From Iphinoe sp. HA4291-MV1 (GTDB lineage: Bacteria > Cyanobacteriota > Cyanobacteriia > Cyanobacteriales > Nostocaceae), in NCBI GenBank assembly GCA_019359415.1, contig JAHHHH010000078.1, forward strand, positions 1 through 34,646: 34,646 nt of DNA, written 5' to 3'. The notes beneath the pieces are model-generated. The model saw only the letters and a program-made list of their open reading frames with translations. It was not told the DNA's origin and made no database searches. The position numbers were made by a program, and so were the translations under genes. This document shows positions 11,201 to 17,882 of the stretch, piece by piece (position 1 is the first letter of the stretch; each line of letters begins with the position of its first letter).

Positions 11201-12853
11201 ATAAGCCAACCGCTGGTTTGGATATGTTGGATCGATTGGTACATAAGCTCCCCCGGCTTTGAGAATACCTAGTATACCTACCAGCATTTCCAAAGAGCGT
11301 TCCAAGCAAATCCCCACTAATACATCCGGTTTAACTCCCAAAGCCTGAAGACGGTGTGCCAGTTGATTAGCGCTCTGGTTCAGTTCTTGGTAAGTCATTA
11401 GCTGAGCCTGAAACACAACTGCTACTTTGTCTGGGGTACGTTGTGCTTGTTCCTCAATGAGTTGATGGATACACTTATCGTTGAAATAATCTGTTTTCGT
11501 ATTGTTGAACTCAACAACCAGTTGCTGTCGCTCAACATCGCTTAGAATCTGCAACTCTCCTATTGATTTTTCTGGATTGCTGACGACGTTCTCCAACAAC
11601 GTGTAAAATTGTCTTGCCAAACGATTAATATTTTCAACTGAGAATAAACTAGAATCGTAATGAAACTCTGTGATTATATCTTTTCCCCTTTCAATACAGG
11701 AGAGTTTTACTTTAAATCGGTCAATGCAGGTGTACTGCTTGTAAATTTCAAATGACACATTGCCAGCAGAAAACTTCACAGGCTGGTGCTGAAAATCAAA
11801 ACAAAATGGTAAGAAGGATTGTTCCTTAATATCATCTGTCGCTGCAACTGCTTGCTCCCAAGCAAAGTACTCTTGCCATTCGTATGCCTCACGTATTGAT
11901 TCGTCAAAGAGCTGCAGAACCTCGCTGAATCGGTAGTTTTCTTCTAGAGAACAATGAATTGGTAAATATTTTGCAACTAGCCCAAGCAATTCCTCAAGCT
12001 CTTCATACACTCTACCATCGTAGGCAGTTCCTACAACGATTTCTGACTTTCCAGCGAGGTGCCAAAGTAAGATCTGCCAGCAAGTCAGGAAAAATATAGA
12101 AGTTGAAACTTCATGCTCTTGAACAATTGCTTCAATCTGAGCTAAAGTATCAGGATGAATCGTTAAAGCTAAATATTGGGACTGAAATTCTGAACTCTCA
12201 ATAGGCTGAGTTTCAAAAGGAAGCCTCAAATTAAGAAGAGCAGAAATATTCTTTTTTCGCCAATACTCTGTTCCGCTTTCCCTGTCTTCTGCCTCAAGTA
12301 ATTCATTCTGCAATGCAGAGAATTGCACGTATTGCACAGGTGCTTCAGACCGTTCTTTATATGAGTTTCTAGCATAGAATTGGCTGATTTCTTGAATTAT
12401 ATTCTTCAGCGTCCTAGCATCAGCACAAAGAGATGGCAGGGCAAGAAGTAAAATATGTCTATGCGCTGACAGAGTCAGTAGAGTCAAACGCAAAAGCGGA
12501 TCTTGTTCAAAGTCGAAAGGACGTTGCTCCTCTTCGCTAAAAAATTCCTCAATTTTAGCCTCCTGCTGTTTTTGACTGCAACTACTCAAATCGAACTCCC
12601 GCCATTGTAGACAACCGCTATCGCTTATGACCTGAATTGGGAGCTTCATCCCAGCTAGGCTATGGAATTTTGTACGAAGAATTTCATGTTGATTAACCAA
12701 GTCTTGTAGGGCTTCTTTCAAAACTTTTACCTTGATATTTCCGTCAATCAAAATAGCTAACTGGGCTCGATAAGCCAAACTATTCTGCTGCAATAGCCAA
12801 AGACGCTTTTGTTGTGGCGAGAGTGGAAAGCCTTCAATAATGTTAGTCTGCAT
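8270..12853 (-). CDS. NRPS-2: C(degenerate)-A(X2)-PCP-E
   Basis: This 1527-aa protein is a single module. The N-terminal C domain (~5-430) has LPSLCADAR where HHxxxDG is expected; both histidines are gone (Pro, Ser) and only the Asp remains. The A domain (~450-955) gives the code DSALIAEVW plus the conserved Lys. It shares D, S, L, A, E and V with the published His code DSELTAEVC, but I cannot assign the substrate. The PCP has LGGDSILS (~1003). The epimerization domain (~1040-1490) has HHLVVDGVSW, EGHGRE and RTVGWFTTFFPV, so it should deliver a D-residue to NRPS-3, whose C1 is of the matching DCL type. The C-terminus ends in a short SSDF...LDKM tail typical of sequence after E domains. The start ATG is at 12853, 115 bp downstream of the asparagine synthase gene. 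Confidence 0.95.
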   Translation of the reverse strand: MQTNIIEGFPLSPQQKRLWLLQQNSLAYRAQLAILIDGNIKVKVLKEALQDLVNQHEILRTKFHSLAGMKLPIQVISDSGCLQWREFDLSSCSQKQQEAKIEEFFSEEEQRPFDFEQDPLLRLTLLTLSAHRHILLLALPSLCADARTLKNIIQEISQFYARNSYKERSEAPVQYVQFSALQNELLEAEDRESGTEYWRKKNISALLNLRLPFETQPIESSEFQSQYLALTIHPDTLAQIEAIVQEHEVSTSIFFLTCWQILLWHLAGKSEIVVGTAYDGRVYEELEELLGLVAKYLPIHCSLEENYRFSEVLQLFDESIREAYEWQEYFAWEQAVAATDDIKEQSFLPFCFDFQHQPVKFSAGNVSFEIYKQYTCIDRFKVKLSCIERGKDIITEFHYDSSLFSVENINRLARQFYTLLENVVSNPEKSIGELQILSDVERQQLVVEFNNTKTDYFNDKCIHQLIEEQAQRTPDKVAVVFQAQLMTYQELNQSANQLAHRLQALGVKPDVLVGICLERSLEMLVGILGILKAGGAYVPIDPTYPNQRLAYILEDSQVSVLLTQQRLVNSLPDYGAQILCLDTLWDAIAQESNENPHSGVMTDNLAYLIYTSGSTGQPKGVQVTHQNLVHSTIARTLYYHQSVTSFLLTSPFAFDSSVASIFWTLCQGISISLPPENFQLNLIQLIEAIAKARISHLLCLPSLYKLILEQAQPQQLVSLQTVIVAGETCPKELVKQHHELLPHTSLFNEYGPTEATVWSSVYDCQNHDLRTAVPIGRPIANTQIYLLDSHLQPVPIGVPGEVHIGGFGLARGYLNRPELTAQKFIPNPFSDKPSARLYKTGDLARYLADGNIEFLGRLDHQVKIRGYRIELTEIEAVLNQHTAVRETIVVAQEGIHSNKRLVAYVVPSREQAPTVDELRSFLKDCLPEYMMPSVFVILKALPLTPNGKVDRQALPAPDQSRPELQEKFVAPITSVEADLAKIWSQVFGLEQVGIHDNFFALGGDSILSLQIVARAHQAGLQLIPKQLFDYPTIAELAVVAGTTQIIQAEQGLVTGLLPLIPIQHWFFEMHLPNPHHYNQAILLEVQQALKPALLEQVVQKLLVHHDALRMRFIQKESGWQQINASKVEVMPFTSWDLSMLPETEQLTAIEANAAELQASLNISEGPLVRVALFDFGSKKPSRLLIVIHHLVVDGVSWRILLEDLEKGYKQLSQSETIQLSAKTTSFKQWAERLMEYSQTADVQQEMNYWLAELPKQVSRLPVDYLEGKNTLASARTISLVLEAQETRFLLQEVPKVYRTEINDVLLTALVQSFAQWTGVRSLLVHLEGHGREEIFADLDLSRTVGWFTTFFPVFLAPKESSHVEVLKAVKQQLNKIPNRGIDYGVLRYLSTNVEIVEQLRALPQPEVSFNYLGQLDLVLPKASLFRQAQEFCGATRDQQGRRNYLLEVNGCVIKNQLHLEWTYSEVIHQRVTVEKLAQSYVEILRSLISHCQSPHATSYTSSDFAEFKWSQWSQADLDKMIEVIGEV

Positions 12854-12883
12854 TTGCTTAATTTTCCTGTTTCTCTAATTTGG

Positions 12884-12911
12884 TTTTACTCTAAAGTTAT
12901 GCTTAGTAAAA
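12884..12911. other. AT-rich dyad between asnB homologue and NRPS-2
   Basis: The arms ttttact (12884-12890) and agtaaaa (12905-12911) lie in the 115-bp gap upstream of NRPS-2. It is the only sizeable intergenic gap in the operon. The dyad might be a weak attenuator or processing site, but there is no GC-rich stem with a U-run, so it is not a convincing terminator. Confidence 0.25.
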
Positions 12912-12968
12912 AGTATTCAATAATCAGCCTTTAGTAAACCTATTGCCTACTGAAAACTAAATTTTAAA

Positions 12969-14885
12969 CTATAGATTGTATCGAGCCTGAAGAAAGTATG
13001 TAGACAATAGCATCATCATGGTTGAGTCTAAAGCTATGCGTTTGCGCTCATCCATTTCGGGAAGTTTATCCAGCAGTGTAATGATCATCGCTTGATCGAA
13101 GAACAGCACTGATGCCATAACTGAGCTACGCAAGGAGTCTTGCATCAATGTATACAACTCATTGTTTGTTGTGAGAGTGGCAGGCGGAGCAGTGAAAGGG
13201 TGCTTTGGACGCGCATAAACTGTATCAGTCAGGAAAGGTCGAGCTGCTTCCCGCAGTACATATTTTTCCCGCGTCCCATGAGTCAAAAGAGAGATAGGTA
13301 TTTCACGCACTAACTCGAAAACATGGTGATCTAAAAATGGCAACCGGATCTCAAGGGCATGTGCCATTTCCAGACGTTCAGCAAACAATGAATAATTGGG
13401 CAAGATTGATTTGGACCACAAATATAGTGATTGAATGACTAAAGACCGCCCTACAAGCTGACCCTGCACATCAAACTGGTTCAAAAAAATGCGGTATATA
13501 TCCTGTTGGGCAAATTTGGAGGCGTAATCAGGCGCAAGGAGAACATGGAAAAAGGCTCTGTCTACGGCTACGTTTTTCAACCAAGCGGGGACAAACCCCA
13601 AAGTTTGCTGCACGCTTGCTAAGAAAGTTGGTGTGCTGTTGGGTAATATTGCATTAGAGGTTGATTTCTTTCCTGAAGTCTCCCCCAATCCCTGCTGTAC
13701 CACTTTGGCAGATTGCTGCAAAGTGTTATCGAGCAGCAAATCCTGTCGTACGTGACTGTATCCACCAAATATCTCGTCAGAGCCGTCGCCGGATAGCACA
13801 ACCTTATAGCCTGAATCATGCACCACACGACTTTGTAGATACCTGGCAACGCCGCGCGAATTAGTATCTAGCGTCTCGGCGTGCCAAATCGTGTCGGCAA
13901 TATGGTCGGCAAAATCGGATTGGTTGAGGGGAATGGGCTGAAAGTCAGCTCCAACGAGTGAGGCAGTTTCACGAGCTATTGCCCCTTCGTCATAACCAGC
14001 ACCATCAAACGTGACAGTGAAAGCCCGAATCGCTTCCGGACTGTATTTTGCAGCCATACCGAGTACGGTAGACGAATCGAGACCACCACTGAGGAAGCTG
14101 CCAACTGGCACGTCAGCCCGCAGTCGGATTTGAACGGCTTCCTCCAACTTGTGCCGGATTTGTTCAATGTATTCAGCATCCGTACGCCGTAGAGCCAAAG
14201 CATCTTCTTCTGTTGGGTAATCGAGATCCCAATACCTCTCAAGCTTTATGCCATAGCGCGTTGCCAGAAGGTAGTGACCGGGCGGTACTTGATATACACC
14301 TTCAAATAATGTGCGATCTTGATTTACATAGAGGAATAACTGTTGGAAAAATGACTCATGATCCCAACGAGCTGGAACGCCTGCTGCAAATAACGCTTTG
14401 GCTTCGGATGCTAAATAAAGTGTGTCGCCGACCATTGCGTAAAAGAGTGGCTTGATTCCAAAGCGATCGCGCGCAGCAAAGAGGAGCTGATTCGACTCGT
14501 CCCACAGTATAAATGCGAATTCACCCCGCAAATGGTGCAGACATTGTGTCCCTAACTCCTCATAAAGGTGGAGTGCAATCTCGCTATCAGAACGGGTGCG
14601 GAATCGGTGTCCCCGGTGTTTTAACTCACGCTGAATCCTTTCAAAGTCGTAAAACTCTCCATTGACAATCAAGTGCAGTTGCTCATCTTCGTTGGCAATG
14701 GGCTGATCTCCCGTAGTAGGATCGATAATGCTGAGCCGAGCGTGACCGAGTCCAACCTGTTGATGAGAAGCGATCCACTGACACTGCTTGTCTGGTCCGC
14801 GATATTTGATCTGCTGCGTCGCCCTGAATAACACACTTGCCGAAATCGGCTCCCCTTTCGATAAAATTGCTACAATGCCGCACAT
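12969..14885 (-). CDS. Asparagine synthase (glutamine-hydrolysing) homologue
   Basis: The 638-aa product starts MCGIVAIL, so the N-terminal nucleophile Cys2 of the glutaminase half is intact. The C-terminal half has the ATP-pyrophosphatase loop SGGLDSS (~268), SGDGSDE and RLPFLDHHVF. Length and domain order are those of AsnB-type enzymes, which amidate a carboxylate using glutamine ammonia. The gene lies inside the NRPS operon, 29 bp after the C-dioxygenase gene, with AAGG about 9 nt before the ATG. It probably acts in the pathway, either making an amide-bearing building block (Asn from Asp) or amidating or cyclising an intermediate, as AsnB homologues do in some peptide pathways. Neither Thr nor Ser needs it, so its target may be residue X1 or X2 (inference). 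Catalytic competence looks intact. Confidence 0.93.
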   Translation of the reverse strand: MCGIVAILSKGEPISASVLFRATQQIKYRGPDKQCQWIASHQQVGLGHARLSIIDPTTGDQPIANEDEQLHLIVNGEFYDFERIQRELKHRGHRFRTRSDSEIALHLYEELGTQCLHHLRGEFAFILWDESNQLLFAARDRFGIKPLFYAMVGDTLYLASEAKALFAAGVPARWDHESFFQQLFLYVNQDRTLFEGVYQVPPGHYLLATRYGIKLERYWDLDYPTEEDALALRRTDAEYIEQIRHKLEEAVQIRLRADVPVGSFLSGGLDSSTVLGMAAKYSPEAIRAFTVTFDGAGYDEGAIARETASLVGADFQPIPLNQSDFADHIADTIWHAETLDTNSRGVARYLQSRVVHDSGYKVVLSGDGSDEIFGGYSHVRQDLLLDNTLQQSAKVVQQGLGETSGKKSTSNAILPNSTPTFLASVQQTLGFVPAWLKNVAVDRAFFHVLLAPDYASKFAQQDIYRIFLNQFDVQGQLVGRSLVIQSLYLWSKSILPNYSLFAERLEMAHALEIRLPFLDHHVFELVREIPISLLTHGTREKYVLREAARPFLTDTVYARPKHPFTAPPATLTTNNELYTLMQDSLRSSVMASVLFFDQAMIITLLDKLPEMDERKRIALDSTMMMLLSTYFLQARYNL

Positions 14886-14914
14886 ACATCACATCCTTAT
14901 ATTTCTTTTCTTTA

Positions 14915-17320
14915 CTAAGAATGGCGCGTTTGTATGAAAGCTTCCGCCATAGCCACCGCAATCTTTCGTGTTCCTACAAATGGCTTTCGTCCATGAAACG
15001 CTAACATATTGTCCAGCAGCAATATATCCCCTTTCTGCCAAGAGAAGGTAACCATTTCTTGTAGATAAGCATCGCGCAGATGATCTAAAACTGAGGACTC
15101 AATCGGAGAACCATCACCGTAATAGGTATTGGTTGGAAGATCTTCCTCCTTAAAACTTGCCAACAACGACTCGCGTATCGTTCGCTCTAATGTTGACACA
15201 TGAAAAAAAGTTGCATGATTGAACCATATTTTTTCCTCTGTTCGAGGATGTGGAAAAACAGCGGAACCAACTTGGCAAGTCCTTAGGCGATTATCGTCTT
15301 TCCATTCAAACTGAATGCCATGACTACGGCAATACTCTTCAACCACTGTCTTTTCCGTAGTTTGAAAAACTGTTTGCCAAGGAAGTCCAAATCCATCGTT
15401 ATAATTCCGAACGTACATCACCTTCTTCTGGATGAAACGCTCTATAATTCTTGGGTCAATGCGTTTGAAAACTTTTCGAGTATCGCCAATCGGCGTTTCC
15501 CCTCCTTGCTGTGTAGCTGTGACACAGAAAAAGTAAATTTTTAAAGGAAAGGTAGAGGAATACGCATGCTCGTTGTGTGGGAATATGCTTTGACTAGCAG
15601 GGTAATCCGTTGCAGTATAGATGTTGTTCCTCAATTGAGAACGAGGTGATGCCCGATAACGATACTCCAGTAATTCCCCAGAAATAGCGATGATAAATTG
15701 CTCGAACTCCGCTATTGATTTCACGTCAAAATTACGAAAAAGTATTCCTCCATGTTTCAATAGTTGTTTCTCTATGAATTCTTGATTACTTTTGGTCCAA
15801 GTTACTAGATCAACATCCTGCATGACTGGTTGGATCACTAAAGGGAGTTGATTTCCAAGATGGAAATAATCTTTTGTTATCAATTCTCCATCTGATATTT
15901 TTAAAGCCTTTGGTTTGAAGCTTTTCAGACTCTTGATAGCAGTATTTTGGTGTTCTTTCACTTCCATTGCTTGCTGCTCCCTTTCAGTCTTTTTGAGTAT
16001 TTCTGCCAAAGCGTTCAGTTGAGAATCTGGCTGAGCTACCATGCTGTCTAGCAGTATTTTTAAGTTACTCAGCATTCTAGTTATTGTAGAGGCTCTGAAG
16101 TAGCGCAAATCGTAAAGCATTTCTATCAACAGTTCCCTACCAGGTGTTACATTGACACCGAGGGGATAGCTTGAATGTGTTATGTAACGAAAATTTTTAA
16201 TCTTCAGGTTTCCTAGCTGTTCACGCGAAAAATCCAAGACATTTAGAACCACGAAGATGCTCTCAAACAAAGGCAACCCCTGAGGTATGTCGCTCCATTT
16301 CTGAACTTGTACTAGCGGACTGTACTCATACTCGTGCATCTTCAACAGCTGGGACTGAAGTTCTTTTAGCCAGGAAAAGAGCGAAGCCTTAGAAGAAACC
16401 AGTACCCTTACTGGCAGGGTGTTGATGAACAGCCCAACTATAGACGAAACTCCTGCCAAGGTAGGCGGACGACCAGACACGACGGTTCCGTAGACCACAT
16501 TTTCCTTACCACTGTAATAACTTAAGAGCAAAGCCCAAGCCCCTTGAATCAGGGTATTCAGTGTCAGATGTTGCTGTCGTGCTAAGGATTTTAAGGCAGC
16601 TGTGGTTACTGACGACAGTTGAATCTGCTGTTGACTGAAACCTTCTTCCTGACTGGCAGAGCCACCAGTTCTCCTGTCGGTTGCCAGAGGGGTTGGTACT
16701 TTAAAGCCCTGAAGAATTTTTCGCCAAAATACCTCTGCCTCAGATAAATCCTGCTGCTTGAGCCAAGCAATGTAGTCCCGGTAGGGACGACTTGGTTCTA
16801 ATTGTAGACTCCGACCTTGGCAAAGTGCTTCATAGAAGAAAAAGAATTCCTTCAAGATTATGTTAATACACCACGCATCCAGCACAATGTGACAACTGCT
16901 CCAAATAAATTGATAAGTGTCTGCATCAGTCTGGATTAGGGTTAGCCGCATCAATGGTGGTTCAGAAAGCTCAAAGCCACGTTTACGATCTGCTTGAAGG
17001 TAACTTTGTAATTGCGCTTGTTGACTGGCAATTGAAAGCCCACGCCAATTGTACTGCTCTATCAGCAGTTTCGCCTGTCGGTGTACCACCTGAACTGGCT
17101 TATTAAAACCTTTCCAGACAAAAGCTGTCCTCAAGCTCGGATGTCGGTTCACCACCTGTTGCCAAGCACCTTCAAAAGCTGAAACATTAAGAGTTCCGTG
17201 CAAAGTACATAGCGTCTGCTCAAGATATATCCCGAAATCTGGAGCAGACAGGATGTGAAAAAGCATACCCTGTTGGGTGGAACAGAGTGTGTAAATGTCC
17301 TCGATATTTTGAGCTTCCAT
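14915..17320 (-). CDS. Condensation-like domain fused to TauD/SyrP-like Fe(II)/2-oxoglutarate dioxygenase
   Basis: This is an ~801-aa fusion. Residues ~5-430 form a C domain closely related to C1 of NRPS-3 (both carry TLCTLHG near residue 40). Its active-site motif is CHIVLDA: the first His is Cys and the Gly is Ala, but the second His and the Asp are kept. A linker (~435-490) leads to a TauD/TfdA fold (~500-800) with PHNEH (~582) as the HxD/E iron pair, WFNHATFFH, NTYYGDGSPIE, and the distal AFHGRKP (~776) followed by GTRK as the 2-oxoglutarate Arg region. SyrP-type enzymes beta-hydroxylate carrier-bound amino acids. Here the C-like part may dock the oxygenase on the lone PCP made from the gene before it, or may catalyse the X1-X2 bond. 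I chose ATG 17320 over the in-frame TTG at 17323. No clear Shine-Dalgarno is seen. Confidence 0.9.
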   Translation of the reverse strand: MEAQNIEDIYTLCSTQQGMLFHILSAPDFGIYLEQTLCTLHGTLNVSAFEGAWQQVVNRHPSLRTAFVWKGFNKPVQVVHRQAKLLIEQYNWRGLSIASQQAQLQSYLQADRKRGFELSEPPLMRLTLIQTDADTYQFIWSSCHIVLDAWCINIILKEFFFFYEALCQGRSLQLEPSRPYRDYIAWLKQQDLSEAEVFWRKILQGFKVPTPLATDRRTGGSASQEEGFSQQQIQLSSVTTAALKSLARQQHLTLNTLIQGAWALLLSYYSGKENVVYGTVVSGRPPTLAGVSSIVGLFINTLPVRVLVSSKASLFSWLKELQSQLLKMHEYEYSPLVQVQKWSDIPQGLPLFESIFVVLNVLDFSREQLGNLKIKNFRYITHSSYPLGVNVTPGRELLIEMLYDLRYFRASTITRMLSNLKILLDSMVAQPDSQLNALAEILKKTEREQQAMEVKEHQNTAIKSLKSFKPKALKISDGELITKDYFHLGNQLPLVIQPVMQDVDLVTWTKSNQEFIEKQLLKHGGILFRNFDVKSIAEFEQFIIAISGELLEYRYRASPRSQLRNNIYTATDYPASQSIFPHNEHAYSSTFPLKIYFFCVTATQQGGETPIGDTRKVFKRIDPRIIERFIQKKVMYVRNYNDGFGLPWQTVFQTTEKTVVEEYCRSHGIQFEWKDDNRLRTCQVGSAVFPHPRTEEKIWFNHATFFHVSTLERTIRESLLASFKEEDLPTNTYYGDGSPIESSVLDHLRDAYLQEMVTFSWQKGDILLLDNMLAFHGRKPFVGTRKIAVAMAEAFIQTRHS

Positions 17321-17362
17321 CAATGTTTATATTTAGAGATTTCTAGTTGCTGTTGTCTAGTT

Positions 17363-17854
17363 TTAGGTGTTGTTCATGAAAAGCTTATTGAATTCTTCTT
17401 GACTTAACTCAGCTTCTGGAAAATCTGACGGTGTAAAGCTTGGCGTATCGGTTAATTGGTAGTCAGTTATTGGTGATCGCAATTCCTCCACGGTGACTGA
17501 GCCCTGTTCTGCTTGTGGAGCTGGAATCGTCTCTACAACCATTGCCAACTCAGCGATTGTTAGTAACTCAAATAGCTGATTACTACTGAATTGAAGACCA
17601 GCTTCATGGGCTTTAGCCACAATTTGAATACTCTGAATCGAATCACCTCCCAACTCTAAAAAGTTGTCGTAAATGCCTACCTGCTTAATTCCTAAAACCT
17701 GACTCCAGATTGTGGTTAGTGCCTCCTCCACTGGTGTGCGAGGTTCTACGTAACTAGTTTGCACTTCTGTACTTTTTTCCTTCATCAGCATTTCCAGAAG
17801 TTCACGTCTTTCTGGAGAAAGCTGCTCAATGCGCTTTAAAAGATCATCGCTCAC
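17363..17854 (-). CDS. Free-standing peptidyl carrier protein with an E-domain deletion scar
   Basis: The 163-aa product has a helical N-terminus (LLKRIEQLSPERREL), one PCP (~38-108) with LGGDSIQS and the phosphopantetheine Ser72, and then an unusual tail. AEQGSVT (115-121) matches the entry to the E domain of NRPS-2 (AEQGLVT). It is followed at once by VEELRS...FTPSDF (122-145), which aligns without gaps to the exit of that E domain (VEILRS...YTSSDF). An ancestral E domain therefore seems to have been removed in frame, with the junction near nt 17491. The protein should supply the carrier that NRPS-1 lacks after A(X1) and so hold residue X1. The GTG start at 17854 has GGAG ~10 nt upstream, 28 bp after the NRPS-1 stop. 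The next gene, the C-dioxygenase fusion, is a likely partner. Confidence 0.93.
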   Translation of the reverse strand: MSDDLLKRIEQLSPERRELLEMLMKEKSTEVQTSYVEPRTPVEEALTTIWSQVLGIKQVGIYDNFLELGGDSIQSIQIVAKAHEAGLQFSSNQLFELLTIAELAMVVETIPAPQAEQGSVTVEELRSPITDYQLTDTPSFTPSDFPEAELSQEEFNKLFMNNT

Positions 17855-17882
17855 TGTTAATCGGCTCCAAAAACGTTGTTAA

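Noticed and set aside
14915-17320. Reading the C-dioxygenase gene as an NRPS module
   Set aside because: There is no adenylation or carrier domain; after the C part comes only a linker and the dioxygenase.
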